Positions 8,390 to 17,688 of a DNA stretch of 64,000 nt are shown piece by piece. The stretch comes from Paenibacillus bovis (GTDB taxonomy: Bacteria > Bacillota > Bacilli > Bacillales > Bacillaceae_C), in the NCBI GenBank assembly GCA_007679095.1, contig VEFU01000011.1, positions 1 to 64,000 on the forward strand, in the 5' to 3' direction. The notes under the pieces are model-generated. The model had not been told where the DNA came from. It saw only the letters and a program-made list of their open reading frames with translations, and did not search any database. The position numbers and the translations under genes were made by a program. Position 1 is the stretch's first letter. Each line of letters begins with the position of its first letter.

Positions 8390-8734
8390 ATGAACGTTGA
8401 ACTAACAAGATTTAAAGTGAAACAGGGGAAATCTGAAAAGGTTGATGAATGGTTGAAGTTTTTACATGATAATATGAAAGATGTGCTTGTGACATTAGCT
8501 GGCGAAAAAATGTATATTGAGACTATCTTTAGAGAAGAATTCGAAGGAAATGAATATCTCTATTGGTACTCTGTTCAAGGAGAAGGAGGGCAGGATGTAG
8601 AGGATTCTGAACATTGGATTGACAAGAAACATTTGGAGTATTGGAATGAATGTATCGATTCCTCTTATCCAGGTATAGATTTAACTACTGAAGTCGTGAT
8701 GATTCCAGATAATATTAGGGTTGCAATGAAATAA
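8390..8734 (+). CDS. DUF6176-like small protein
   Basis: A 114-residue soluble protein opening with MNVELTRFKVKQGKSEKVDEWLKFL and containing GEKMYIETIFREE. This looks like the small family annotated as DUF6176, whose function is unknown; the fold is probably a ferredoxin-like alpha/beta barrel, as in antibiotic-monooxygenase-type dimers. It lies between the DUF2087 regulator and the DUF1456 protein. The domain name is from memory and not checked. Confidence 0.65.
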   Translation: MNVELTRFKVKQGKSEKVDEWLKFLHDNMKDVLVTLAGEKMYIETIFREEFEGNEYLYWYSVQGEGGQDVEDSEHWIDKKHLEYWNECIDSSYPGIDLTTEVVMIPDNIRVAMK

Positions 8735-8766
8735 ATCATATACATATAAAATAGGAGATAAAACAA

Positions 8767-9261
8767 ATGGATAATAACGATATATTAATACGATTAAGAT
8801 ATGCATTAAACATAAAAAATAAAGAAATGGCGGAAATATTTCAGTTAGGTGGAGTGGAAGTATCTGTTCCAGATGTGGTGAAAATCCTTATGAAAGAATC
8901 AGATGATGCAGAAACAGAAGAACGAATTAACTGTACGAATAGTATGTTAGATTCATTTCTAAATGGTCTCATTGTTTTTAAAAGGGGAAGACAAGAACCT
9001 AAGCCTGGGCAACAAACAAAAACGGAACCAACTGAAAAAATAAATGAAAGTGTAAATAATCTTCTTTTAAAGAAAGTAAAAATAGCATTGTCATTAACGA
9101 CAGAAGATATGATTGATATCTTTAAAAAGGCTGGATTAAGAGTATCTAAAGGAGAAATTGGAGCGTTTTTAAGAAAAGCTGGTCATAAAAATTACAAAGA
9201 ATGCCTCGATAATTTTGCAAGGAATTTCTTAAAAGGACTTGCAATTAAATATAGAGGATAA
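8767..9261 (+). CDS. DUF1456 (YehS-like) protein
   Basis: A 164-residue protein made of two repeats of about 70 residues. The first begins NNDILIRLRYALNIKNKEMAEIFQLGGVEVS, the second LLLKKVKIALSLTTEDMIDIFKKAGLRVS, and both end with a conserved F-L-G motif (LDSFLNGLIVF, NFLKGLAIKY). A linker rich in Q, K, P, T and E separates them. This is the layout of the DUF1456 or YehS family, of unknown function and cytoplasmic. It is the last gene of the three-gene group and is closed by a terminator. Confidence 0.85.
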   Translation: MDNNDILIRLRYALNIKNKEMAEIFQLGGVEVSVPDVVKILMKESDDAETEERINCTNSMLDSFLNGLIVFKRGRQEPKPGQQTKTEPTEKINESVNNLLLKKVKIALSLTTEDMIDIFKKAGLRVSKGEIGAFLRKAGHKNYKECLDNFARNFLKGLAIKYRG

Positions 9262-9267
9262 AGCGTG

Positions 9268-9303
9268 AAATAGACTGACAGAATTCTGTTGGTCTATTTT
9301 TTG
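9268..9303 (+). terminator. Terminator of the 7628-9261 unit
   Basis: The stem AATAGAC-TGACAG pairs with CTGTTG-GTCTATT, followed by a T run at 9297-9302. Confidence 0.82.
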
Positions 9304-9428
9304 TTATGTAAAAAATCTAAACATTTTGATTAATAATAGAATTAAATCCTTAGTCACTGTAAAATGTAATTATAATTATTTGTGATGGAGCTAGTATCTT
9401 TTTATTTCATTTTGAGGAGGATTTTAAA

Positions 9429-10184
9429 ATGAATAACTATACTAAAAATGTCGTCAAGATAAAACATCATGGTAGAGAGATTTACGGTGTTTCCTATATG
9501 CCAGAAAATAGAGGGAAATTCCCAATTGTTATCTTTAGCCACGGATATAACGGAACACATGCAGACTTTGCAATGAATAGTGAATATTTAGCGGAAAAGG
9601 GAATTGGAGCTTTTTGTTTTGATTTTTGTGGTGGATCGATACATTCCAATAGTGACTTAAAAACGACCGAAATGTCTATCTTCACCGAAAAGGAAGATTT
9701 GAGTGCTGTGATTGATAATCTGAAAGAATGGCAGAATGTTGATGAAGACAATATTTTTCTCTTTGGTGGAAGTCAGGGTGGATTAGTAACAGCATTAACT
9801 GCGGAGGATTATAAAGAGGATATTAAAGGGATATTATTATTATTTCCTGCATTAGGAATACCTGATAATTGGACCAATAGATTTACTACAAAAGAAAGTA
9901 TCCCTGATACGGTTGAGTTTTGGGGAGTCTCTTTAGGTAGAGTATTCTTTGAATCAATCCATGGCTATCATGTATTTGAACACATTGGGAAATTTGATAA
10001 AGAGGTCTTAATTTTTCATGGCGACCAAGATGACATTGTTGCACTTGAATATGGAGAGAAAGCATTAAACTGTTATGCGAATGCAAAATTAGAAGTATTT
10101 CCAGGAGAAGGGCATGGTTTCTCAGCTGCTGGAAATAAGAGAGTAGCAGAGATGACTTATGAATTTGTAATGGAAAATATTTAA
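9429..10184 (+). CDS. Alpha/beta hydrolase (acyl-esterase or peptidase-like)
   Basis: A 251-residue single-domain alpha/beta hydrolase without a signal peptide. The oxyanion region is FSHGYNGTHADF, the nucleophile elbow is FLFGGSQGGL (G-x-S-x-G), the acid strand is LIFHGDQDDIV, and the His is in PGEGHGFS. This pattern is shared by BAAT/S9-type and serine-aminopeptidase-like hydrolases; the substrate is open. AGGAGG sits just upstream of the ATG. It stands alone, with terminators on both sides. Confidence 0.85.
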   Translation: MNNYTKNVVKIKHHGREIYGVSYMPENRGKFPIVIFSHGYNGTHADFAMNSEYLAEKGIGAFCFDFCGGSIHSNSDLKTTEMSIFTEKEDLSAVIDNLKEWQNVDEDNIFLFGGSQGGLVTALTAEDYKEDIKGILLLFPALGIPDNWTNRFTTKESIPDTVEFWGVSLGRVFFESIHGYHVFEHIGKFDKEVLIFHGDQDDIVALEYGEKALNCYANAKLEVFPGEGHGFSAAGNKRVAEMTYEFVMENI

Positions 10185-10207
10185 GATAAGAAGAGTGTTT
10201 AAAAAGG

Positions 10208-10240
10208 AGATGAATTAAATAATTAATTCGTCTTTTTTTT
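10208..10240 (+). terminator. Terminator of the alpha/beta hydrolase gene
   Basis: A 10-bp stem (10208-10217 with 10223-10232, one G-T pair) ends in a run of eight T. Confidence 0.82.
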
Positions 10241-10436
10241 ATGTAAATAAAGAAAAAATCTCCACTAAATTACCTCTTTAAAATTGTTTACCTACCAAAA
10301 CACACAATTTACACAAAGTTAATAATAGATTAATAGTAAATCGCTACAATTATCCTAGAAGGAATGTTAATTGATTAATAGTAAGAAGAGCTTTTTCGCT
10401 ACATATGCAATTAATTTAAAAATGAGGAGGAGAAAC

Positions 10437-12917
10437 ATGAATTTGCGATTAGAAAGAATGGGCTTGTCATTTTTACTTGCTTTTGGTTTAGTCGTATCAA
10501 GTTTTCTAGTAAGTTTTTTACCTGCTGCAAGTGCGGAAGAACAGAATGATTATGTACTAACGATCATGCATACAAATGATACACATGCAGCTTTGGATAA
10601 AATGCCGAAAACTGTCACAGCTGTAAAAGAGGTAAGAGCTGAAAAAGCAAACTCCCTTCTTTTAAATGCAGGAGATGTTTTCACTGGTACGTTATATTTT
10701 AATGAATTTCAGGGAAAAGCAGATTTGGCATTTATGAATCTAATGGGATATGATGCAATGACATTTGGTAATCATGAATTTGATTTAGGCTCTTCAGCGG
10801 AGGGGCATCAAGCTCTAGTTGGTTTTATTAAAGGAGCTAATTTTCCATTTGTTAGTGCCAACGTAGATTTCTCACAAGATGAAAAATTTACTGGAATATT
10901 CAATAGTGTGATAACAGAGGAAGCAGAAAATGGTCAGATTTACAACGGAATAATCAAAGAAATTAATGGAGAAAAAGTTGGTATCTTTGGCTTAACGACC
11001 GAAGAAACAAAAGAGCTATCTAGTCCAGGTGCAATTACATTTGAAGCTTATTTACAAGCTGCTGAAAAAGTAGTAGCTGCTTTTGAAGCAGAAGGAGTAA
11101 ATAAAATTATTGCAGTAACACATATTGGCTATGATGATAATGGTGCTATTGATAATGACTTAATACTTGCCGAAAAAGTAGAAGGTATTGATGTAATTGT
11201 TGGTGGACATAGTCATACAGCATTATCAGAGCCTGTCGTAATTGCGAAGGATGAAACTCCAACCATTATTGTACAGTCAGGTAATGCTAATAGTAATCTT
11301 GGTGTTCTAGATGTTACATTTGATGAAAATGGTGTAGTAATTGGACAAGCTGGAGAATTAATTGCAATTGGTGAACAAGAAGATGATCCAAAAGCAGCAG
11401 GAATTTTAGCACCATTCAAATCAAAGGTAGATGCGGTGGCACAAGAAGAAATTGGAGTAACAACAAAAATTGAATTGGAAAATCCCCGTACAAATGGTGA
11501 CAATAGTGCACCAAGTGTACGTAAAAACGAAACAATTTTAGGTAATCTTATTACAGATGGAATGCTTACAAAAGCAAAAGAATTCACCGGAAAAAATGTG
11601 ATAATGGCATTGCAAAATGGTGGAGGAATTCGCGAAACAATAAATGCTGGTCCTATCACGGTAGGAGAGGTTATTACTGTATTACCATTCGGAAACACAT
11701 TAGCAACGATGGATGTCACCGGTACAGAGTTAAAAGAAGCATTCGAGATTAGTTTCAGTAAATATCCATTAGAAAATGGCGGGTTCTTACATGTAGCAGG
11801 GGGTAAAGTGGAATTCGATTCTACGAAGCCAGTTGGAGAACGTGTTGTCTCTATATCATATAAAGATGATGAGGGGAAATATGTTCTAGTAGAAGATGCA
11901 ACAACTTACACCGTAGCAACGAATGCATTCACAGCAAAAGGTGGAGATGGATATACAGTCTTTGAAAAAGCTTATAATGAAGGGCGCGTAACAGACTTAG
12001 GCTTATCAGATTGGGAAAACTTTAGAGATCATCTAGTAAGCTTAGAAACTATCCCAACTAGTGTCGAAGGTAGAATTGTCGATGTAAGTAGCAATCAAGA
12101 AGCTCCAGGTGAAGATTCAACTGAAGATCAAGACAAAGAACCGAGTGAAAATCAAGACAAAGATCCAAGTGAAAATCCAGGCGAGGCCCCAAGTGAAGAT
12201 ACAGATGAAAAACCAGATGAAAACATAGACGAAGAATCCGGTGAAGGAAAAGAAATAAAAGTTTCTGTTACGAAAACAGGTAATAATTATGTAATTAATG
12301 ATGATGCATTTGATAACCTAGAAGAAAAAGTAACAGTAATTGTAGAAGTGAATAATACGTATGCCAAACTTAAACTTGCAAAAGAACAAATACAAGCATT
12401 AAAAGATGCTCATGCAACGATTGATGTTAGAAATGGGAATGTAGATGTGCAAATTCCTACTTCTATCTTACCTATAGCAGAAAATCTTGAAATTAAGGTA
12501 AAGAAAATGGAAGCAAAGGGCTCCTTAGTTGTTTACGATTTTACAATTGAAGCAGATGGTAAATTGCATCATCAGTTTAATGAAAAAGTTCAACTTTCAT
12601 TTAAAATTGATCCAAAACAAGTGGAAATACCTGAAAATGTAAAAGTTTATTATTGGAATGATGAGGAAGATAAGTGGCAATTAGTTGGTGGAGAATATCA
12701 GAATGGAGAAATAATAGCTGATACCACTCACTTCAGTACATTTGGAGTGTTTGAAGGTGAACCAGAAACTAATCTAATTCCAACTGATTCTGGAGAAGTT
12801 CTTCCGAATACAGCAACTAACAACTTTAATATTTTAATTATTGGTTTCGTATTAGTTTTAGCAGGTGGAGTTTTATATTTCGTACTAAGAAGAAAAAACA
12901 TCACTTCAACAAATTAA
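10437..12917 (+). CDS. Sortase-anchored 5'-nucleotidase / cyclic phosphodiesterase
   Basis: About 826 residues. The signal peptide runs to ASAEEQ. The metallophosphatase domain starts with LTIMHTNDTHAAL and has GNHEFD and VGGHSHTAL as metal ligands. The 5'-nucleotidase C-terminal domain follows (NGGGIRETINAGPITVGEV, FTAKGGDGYTVF). An acidic repeat-like linker rich in E, D, P and S lies near residues 550-605. The C-terminus has LPNTA, a membrane helix and RRKN, which is a sortase signal of LPxTA form. It would act on nucleotides at the cell surface to release nucleosides and phosphate. GAGGAGGAG sits 5-7 bases before ATG 10437; an earlier start at 10371 lacks such a site. Confidence 0.93.
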   Translation: MNLRLERMGLSFLLAFGLVVSSFLVSFLPAASAEEQNDYVLTIMHTNDTHAALDKMPKTVTAVKEVRAEKANSLLLNAGDVFTGTLYFNEFQGKADLAFMNLMGYDAMTFGNHEFDLGSSAEGHQALVGFIKGANFPFVSANVDFSQDEKFTGIFNSVITEEAENGQIYNGIIKEINGEKVGIFGLTTEETKELSSPGAITFEAYLQAAEKVVAAFEAEGVNKIIAVTHIGYDDNGAIDNDLILAEKVEGIDVIVGGHSHTALSEPVVIAKDETPTIIVQSGNANSNLGVLDVTFDENGVVIGQAGELIAIGEQEDDPKAAGILAPFKSKVDAVAQEEIGVTTKIELENPRTNGDNSAPSVRKNETILGNLITDGMLTKAKEFTGKNVIMALQNGGGIRETINAGPITVGEVITVLPFGNTLATMDVTGTELKEAFEISFSKYPLENGGFLHVAGGKVEFDSTKPVGERVVSISYKDDEGKYVLVEDATTYTVATNAFTAKGGDGYTVFEKAYNEGRVTDLGLSDWENFRDHLVSLETIPTSVEGRIVDVSSNQEAPGEDSTEDQDKEPSENQDKDPSENPGEAPSEDTDEKPDENIDEESGEGKEIKVSVTKTGNNYVINDDAFDNLEEKVTVIVEVNNTYAKLKLAKEQIQALKDAHATIDVRNGNVDVQIPTSILPIAENLEIKVKKMEAKGSLVVYDFTIEADGKLHHQFNEKVQLSFKIDPKQVEIPENVKVYYWNDEEDKWQLVGGEYQNGEIIADTTHFSTFGVFEGEPETNLIPTDSGEVLPNTATNNFNILIIGFVLVLAGGVLYFVLRRKNITSTN

Positions 12918-12927
12918 TAATTACAAG

Positions 12928-12963
12928 AAAGGCGTGCTAGTGTTTCATGCACGCCTTTTTTAT
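12928..12963 (+). terminator. Terminator of the 5'-nucleotidase gene
   Basis: Perfect 10-bp stem AAAGGCGTGC/GCACGCCTTT (12928-12937 with 12949-12958) followed by T. It may also help end the convergent GH30 gene. Confidence 0.9.
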
Positions 12964-12969
12964 ATGATA

Positions 12970-14616
12970 TTAATTTTTTGCAACTAATGTAACGACAGAT
13001 CTAGGTGGTACTTGGAATGTTTCTTGTGTAGAAAAATCGCTAATTTTTTCTAAATTATGCGTTTCCGAAGTGATATAAGCTTGAAAATTAATATGTTCGA
13101 CTTCCTTTGCTATACCATCTACATGAATGTTCACTGGCTGTGTTTCATCACTATAATTCACAAACACTATCGATAACTGGTTATTTTCCTCACTATAATA
13201 TGCAGATCCCATTAATGAGTCCTTATCGTTTGCTCCTTGTAAGTCCACTCTATATGCACCTGGACGAACAAATCGACTATAATTTCCAAATGCCCATAAT
13301 AATTTAGATTCAAAGATGAGTTCCTGATCCCCTTCTTTTTGGTAGGTCGTATAGAGCAACCCATCTTTATAATTATATGGAGACATTGCTAGCCACCATT
13401 GCCAGGAAGAGACTTGAGTTTCTACTAAGTCAAAGTGCATTAGACGAGCTACATCAAGTGCAGATTGTATCGATAAATCACGACCATGACCATGATCACC
13501 TAAGATACAGTATTCTGACATCCATATTTTGACGTCTTCATCATATCGATCAAGATTTTCCCGTACTTTTTGTCTTAATGGGACGAGGCGTTCGTCTCCA
13601 GAATAATGATCAGACCAATAGGCATGCGCACTAATTTTATTGCCAATCATCTCTTTTATCGTTTCATCACCTAAAAACTCCTTGATATATTCTCTATACT
13701 TACCTGGATATGCTCCACTCGCATTTCCACTACTATAATGACCTCCAAAAAGCTCGGAGTATAGGTCATCATCTAGTAAAGAGGCATATTCAACAGCTTC
13801 GCTTACATCTATTTCTGTATCTAATCCCCGTTTTTGTAGTTCACTATTTAAAGCTTTTACAACATTTTTCATATCTTCAATATTATAACGATTGCCTTCT
13901 TGCCCAGCGTTATTCCAATCCCAAGTAGGTTCATTGATTGGACTAATGTAGTTAAAATGCAGTTGCTCTTGTTCAAAGTGCTCCAATACGTCCGCCAAAA
14001 ATATTGCAAAATCATCAAAGTGTTCTTCTTTTAAATTAGTGCCATCAATGGATGGATCTGGTTGCCCGTGGCCATTTTTTGTCATCCATACGGGAGGGCT
14101 ATTTACAAAAGCGATAAATTCCTCCACTCCGCGATCTTTAGCTGCTTGGAGGAACCACTGCTGACCTGCTTGTTTGTTCCAATCATAAGCTTCATCTTTT
14201 CCAGATTTAAAACTTTCCGCTCTTCTAAATCGATCTTTAATTATTTCCTGGTCGGTTTCTTCACTTCCTGCCCCAATATTAAAGCGCCACATAGATAATC
14301 CAATGCCTTTATCCTGTGAAAATAATAAATCTGCTATCTTTTCCTTATTTTCATCTGACCATTCACTCCCTATAGGATCCATCGCCCAAGCACCTGAAGC
14401 ACCAAAACCGTCTATTTCCTGGTGTTTTCTATCTATGTTGATACTAATCTCTTTAGGGGTGGTGTCTATATGTTGATCATCTTTATGCTCATTTTCTGAA
14501 GTAGTAGTATTGTTTGGTTCTACCTTTTTACTTTGATTATCACAGCCTCCCATTGCCCCAATGAATGATAAACTTAATAATAATACCAATGGAACCTTCC
14601 TCCTTAATAATTGCAT
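12970..14616 (-). CDS. GH30-like glycoside hydrolase lipoprotein
   Basis: About 548 residues. The N-terminus is a lipoprotein signal ending in GAMGGC, then a linker rich in N, T, E and D. The catalytic barrel opens with IDGFGASGAWAMD. The acid/base Glu is in ISPINEPTWDWN and the nucleophile Glu in KIWMSEYCIL, as in family GH30. A beta-sandwich closes the protein (LSIVFVNYSDE, PPRSVVTLVAKN). It should cut a glycan outside the membrane; GH30 includes glucuronoxylanases and beta-1,6-galactanases, and the subfamily was not resolved. I prefer ATG 14616 with GGGGTGG upstream; a GTG at 14628 is also possible. A cre-like site lies upstream. Confidence 0.85.
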   Translation of the reverse strand: MQLLRRKVPLVLLLSLSFIGAMGGCDNQSKKVEPNNTTTSENEHKDDQHIDTTPKEISINIDRKHQEIDGFGASGAWAMDPIGSEWSDENKEKIADLLFSQDKGIGLSMWRFNIGAGSEETDQEIIKDRFRRAESFKSGKDEAYDWNKQAGQQWFLQAAKDRGVEEFIAFVNSPPVWMTKNGHGQPDPSIDGTNLKEEHFDDFAIFLADVLEHFEQEQLHFNYISPINEPTWDWNNAGQEGNRYNIEDMKNVVKALNSELQKRGLDTEIDVSEAVEYASLLDDDLYSELFGGHYSSGNASGAYPGKYREYIKEFLGDETIKEMIGNKISAHAYWSDHYSGDERLVPLRQKVRENLDRYDEDVKIWMSEYCILGDHGHGRDLSIQSALDVARLMHFDLVETQVSSWQWWLAMSPYNYKDGLLYTTYQKEGDQELIFESKLLWAFGNYSRFVRPGAYRVDLQGANDKDSLMGSAYYSEENNQLSIVFVNYSDETQPVNIHVDGIAKEVEHINFQAYITSETHNLEKISDFSTQETFQVPPRSVVTLVAKN

Positions 14617-14696
14617 ATTTTTTTCCACCCCTTATAGATTGGAATGATTTTCTATTTTTATATATTTATATTCTTATAACGAATAGTAACACTCTG

Positions 14697-14710
14697 TGAA
14701 ACCGATTTCA
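14697..14710. promoter_or_regulatory. Candidate cre (CcpA) site near GH30
   Basis: TGAAACCGATTTCA fits the catabolite-response consensus TGWAANCGNTNWCA at every defined position. It lies between the divergent GH30 and kinase-like genes, about 80 bases upstream of the GH30 start. A LacI-family regulator other than CcpA could also bind this form. Confidence 0.55.
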
Positions 14711-14796
14711 ATATACTTTAAGTTTGAAAAATGCTTTATCATAAATAAGTGCGATGTAAGAGATTTTGTGACAACGCAAATTAAAGGAGGAGTTCT

Positions 14797-15342
14797 ATGC
14801 GAAAAGCAATTTATATAATAACAGGTGTAATGGCAGCTGGGAAATCTACTGTTGCGGAATTATTAGCAAAAAGATTAGAAAAATCTGTTCATCTTCGAGG
14901 AGATATTTTTCGCAAGATGATCGTAAGTGGTAGAGAGGAAATGTCTGATAAACCGAGTATAGAAGCATTGAATCAACTTGATTTGAGGTACCAAATTACT
15001 GCAAATGTAGCAAAGCAATATTACGATAATGGGTTTACCGTTGTTGTGCAAGATAATTATCTAGGGGAAAAACTATTATATTTTATCGAGCTCTTAAAGG
15101 ACTATTCTGTTTATGTAATTGTGTTGAACCCTAATATAAGAACGATTGAACAACGCGAAAAAAATAGGAATAAGAAAGGATATGTTGGCTTTACTGTTGA
15201 AAACCTGTATCGAGAATTTATGAGTAATACACCTAAAATAGGTCTATGGATTGATTCGTCTACATTAACACCAGATGAAACAGTGGATGAAATAATAAAA
15301 AGAGTAGATAAAGAAGCGAAAATAAAGGTTGTTGGTAAATGA
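14797..15342 (+). CDS. AAA/P-loop kinase-like ATPase (chloramphenicol-phosphotransferase type)
   Basis: A 181-residue P-loop protein. Walker A is ITGVMAAGKST (about residues 8-18), and residues VHLRGDIFRKMIV follow as the adenylate-kinase-like acceptor region. The protein resembles the AAA_33 and chloramphenicol phosphotransferase-like small kinases that phosphorylate small molecules or polynucleotide ends. The substrate is unknown. AAAGGAGGAG before the ATG sets the start. It is divergent from GH30 and ends at its own terminator. Confidence 0.8.
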   Translation: MRKAIYIITGVMAAGKSTVAELLAKRLEKSVHLRGDIFRKMIVSGREEMSDKPSIEALNQLDLRYQITANVAKQYYDNGFTVVVQDNYLGEKLLYFIELLKDYSVYVIVLNPNIRTIEQREKNRNKKGYVGFTVENLYREFMSNTPKIGLWIDSSTLTPDETVDEIIKRVDKEAKIKVVGK

Positions 15343-15360
15343 ATAAAGAGGTATTAAATT

Positions 15361-15398
15361 AATGGTTTGTTCATGCGTATAATGAACAGACCTTTTTT
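15361..15398 (+). terminator. Terminator of the kinase-like gene
   Basis: Stem GGTTTGTTCAT/ATGAACAGACC (15364-15374 with 15382-15392) followed by six T. Confidence 0.85.
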
Positions 15399-15529
15399 AA
15401 TGATTAATCATTAAAGAAAATGTTTTTTAAAAGATTTACTTCATTTATAACACCAAGTATTTCATAAGTAAATTGTAGCTTAATATTTGAATATGTGACT
15501 AGTTGTTGAATTGAATTCATAAAGGTTAC

Positions 15530-15576
15530 TTGACAAAATAAAATAACGATTATAAACTAAGTTACATAAAGTAACT
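15530..15576 (+). promoter_or_regulatory. Promoter and HxlR-type operator of the doxX operon
   Basis: TTGACA (15530-15535), a 17-base spacer and TAAACT (15553-15558) form the promoter. The palindrome AGTTAC-N5-GTAACT at 15560-15576 begins one base after the -10. The same box, at the same offset, precedes the FMN reductase at 17719-17735. The HxlR regulator at 17306 is the likely binding protein. Confidence 0.75.
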
Positions 15577-15599
15577 AACTGATAAAAGGAGAGTTAAAG

Positions 15600-15977
15600 A
15601 TGAATAAAAATGAAATTGCAAAAGTTATTTTAAGGGTAGTAATAGGTTTTACATTCTTCCTTCATGGATTAGATAAATTCCAAAGTGGGATTTCCAATAT
15701 AGCTGATTATTTTGCTAGTCTAGGTCTTCCTGGCTTTTTTGCTTATGGAGTTGCTACAATTGAATTAGTTGGTGGTATTGGTCTTATTCTTGGTCTAGGA
15801 ACAAGAATTTTAGGCTTATTATTTACAGCCATTATGTTAGGTGCTATTTTTACAGCAAAGCTTTCACTAGGTTTTCTTAATGGATATGAACTCGATGTAG
15901 CATTACTAGCAATATCTGTATACTTTATTTTGGCTGACAAATCAGTTTTATCTTTAGATCATAAACTATTTAATTAA
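15600..15977 (+). CDS. DoxX family membrane protein (CatD-like)
   Basis: A 125-residue protein with four predicted membrane helices. The N-terminal helix VVIGFTFFLHGLDKFQ and the second segment GVATIELVGGIGLILGLGTR are the usual DoxX signature. In Bacillus, DoxX proteins such as CatD sit in operons for quinone or thiol stress, where they act with an oxidoreductase. Here the gene is followed by a luciferase-like monooxygenase 49 bases downstream, under the shared operator. The exact reaction is not known. Confidence 0.88.
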   Translation: MNKNEIAKVILRVVIGFTFFLHGLDKFQSGISNIADYFASLGLPGFFAYGVATIELVGGIGLILGLGTRILGLLFTAIMLGAIFTAKLSLGFLNGYELDVALLAISVYFILADKSVLSLDHKLFN

Positions 15978-16025
15978 TCTATCAACTAATAACAAAGAAA
16001 ATAATATAGATGAGGAGAAATAGGG

Positions 16026-17114
16026 ATGTCTTCACAACAAGAATTCGAAGTTGGAATTTATACACTTGCTGATATAGGACCAGACCCCCTTACTGGGAAA
16101 ACAATAAGTGCTAAACAGAGAATGGATGAGATACTGAAGGCCGCGAAGTTAGCGGACGAAGCAGGTCTTAATCTATTTGGGGTAGGGGAGCATCATCGTT
16201 TAGATTATGCCGTTTCTTCTCCTGCAGTAGTATTGTCAGCAATTGCACAAGCAACAGAACAAATAAGATTAACAAGTACTACAAGTGTAGTAAGTACACT
16301 TGACCCGGTTAGATTATTTGAAGATTTTGCTACATTAGATTTAATTTCAGGTGGCCGTGCAGAAATATTCGCAGGTCGCGGTGCTTTTATTGAATCCTTC
16401 CCACTTTTCGGATACAGTACCGATGATTATAATGAACTTTTTAATGAACATATGGAATTATTATTAAAACTGAATAAAAATGAAGTTGTTACTTGGAATG
16501 GAAAGTTTCGTTCTCCGTTAAGAAATGCAGAAATCGCTCCAAGACCGGTACAAAAACAACTCCCAATTTGGATTGGCGTTGGAGGGACTCCTTCGAGTGC
16601 AGAACGTGCAGGTAAATTAGGGGTTGGGATGGCTTTAGCAATATTGGGTGGTGATCCAAAGAGATTTAAACCACTCGTTGATATTTATCGTCAGGCTGGA
16701 TTGGATGCTGGGCATAATCCAGAAATGTTAAAGGTTGGGGTAACGGGCCATACGTATATTGCAAGAACAACCGAAGCGGCGAAAGATGAATACTATCCTT
16801 ATTACTCTAATTATTGGAATTATGTTAATAGTCAACGTGGAATGGGGACAAGAATGTCAAGAGCAGAGTTTGAGCGCTTAGCTAGTCCTGAAACAGCATT
16901 ATTTGTAGGTAGTCCAGAACAAATTGTGGAGAAGATTTTAAAACAACATGAATTATTTGGACATACACGATTCTTAGCACAAATTGATATTGGTGGTCTT
17001 CCATATCATATGGTAGAAAAAAATATAGAATTACTTGCAACAGAGGTTGTACCAATGCTGAAAAAGGCAATAAAACAGAAGGAAAAGGAAGCAAAGACAC
17101 CTGAGTTTGTATAA
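16026..17114 (+). CDS. LLM-class FMN-dependent monooxygenase (luciferase-like)
   Basis: A 362-residue bacterial luciferase-like flavin monooxygenase. The opening EVGIYTLADIGPDP, the segment GLNLFGVGEHHRLDYAVSSPAVVLSAIA and the RPVQKQLPIWIGVGG strand are typical of this group. FMN is taken up reduced from a partner reductase, and an FMN reductase gene lies 700 bases downstream in the same operator group. It is cytoplasmic, with GAGGAGAAATAGGG before the ATG. The substrate is unknown. It probably takes part in stress or xenobiotic handling together with DoxX. Confidence 0.9.
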   Translation: MSSQQEFEVGIYTLADIGPDPLTGKTISAKQRMDEILKAAKLADEAGLNLFGVGEHHRLDYAVSSPAVVLSAIAQATEQIRLTSTTSVVSTLDPVRLFEDFATLDLISGGRAEIFAGRGAFIESFPLFGYSTDDYNELFNEHMELLLKLNKNEVVTWNGKFRSPLRNAEIAPRPVQKQLPIWIGVGGTPSSAERAGKLGVGMALAILGGDPKRFKPLVDIYRQAGLDAGHNPEMLKVGVTGHTYIARTTEAAKDEYYPYYSNYWNYVNSQRGMGTRMSRAEFERLASPETALFVGSPEQIVEKILKQHELFGHTRFLAQIDIGGLPYHMVEKNIELLATEVVPMLKKAIKQKEKEAKTPEFV

Positions 17115-17200
17115 CTTCTTCGAATTCAAAGAAGTTAGAGGGCCGCTGAATATTCCTTATTTAAGTTAATGATTATAGCGAAATAACTTTTTTATATTGC

Positions 17201-17256
17201 AAAAAGACATTAACAAACGCTACTTAAAGATGCGATGTTAATGTCTTTTTATTTTT
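17201..17256. terminator. Bidirectional terminator between LLM and HxlR genes
   Basis: A 14-bp stem (17201-17214 with 17237-17250) plus an inner extension, with A and T runs outside on both strands, sits between convergent genes. Confidence 0.9.
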
Positions 17257-17305
17257 AATAGTTTCATTTATATTCTGCATTCCTTCTCATGTTTTAAGAT
17301 ACATT

Positions 17306-17623
17306 TTATTCGTCCGTAACCCATGTTTGTGACCAGTTTTCTATTGTTTTTAAAATGGGCTCCATGGAACGTCCTTTTTCAGTTAATGAGTATTCAATAA
17401 TGACTGGCGTATTTGGTATTACTTCTCGTTTTACCAGACCTTGCTGCTCCAATTCCTTTAATCTTTCGGATAATACTTTCCCACTAATACCAATGGAAGA
17501 TTGGATTTCATTAAACCTCTGTGTTCCTTTTAATAATTGATAAATAACTAATGCGGTCCATCTTTGACTAAGTAGTGTGATAGCCCTTTCAAATTTTGGG
17601 CAAATTGCAGGCTGTTTCATCAT
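17306..17623 (-). CDS. HxlR-family winged-helix regulator (YodB-like)
   Basis: A 105-residue regulator. The HxlR core is FERAITLLSQRWTALVIYQLLKGTQRFNEIQ, then ISGKVLSERLKELEQQGLVKREV and EYSLTEKGRS. There is one cysteine, Cys8, in the same N-terminal place as the redox Cys of Bacillus YodB, which senses diamide and quinones through thiol modification. It is divergent from the FMN reductase gene, and two copies of an inverted repeat suitable for an HxlR dimer are found upstream of that gene and of doxX. Thiol control is inferred from the family. Confidence 0.9.
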   Translation of the reverse strand: MMKQPAICPKFERAITLLSQRWTALVIYQLLKGTQRFNEIQSSIGISGKVLSERLKELEQQGLVKREVIPNTPVIIEYSLTEKGRSMEPILKTIENWSQTWVTDE

Positions 17624-17688
17624 AATCCCCCCTTATTCATAATTGTACCACAAAATATAAAACAAATAACAAAAATCAATTTAATTAC

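Noticed and set aside
11213-11719. A 168-codon minus-strand ORF inside the 5'-nucleotidase gene
   Set aside because: It is a shadow of the well-supported plus-strand gene.
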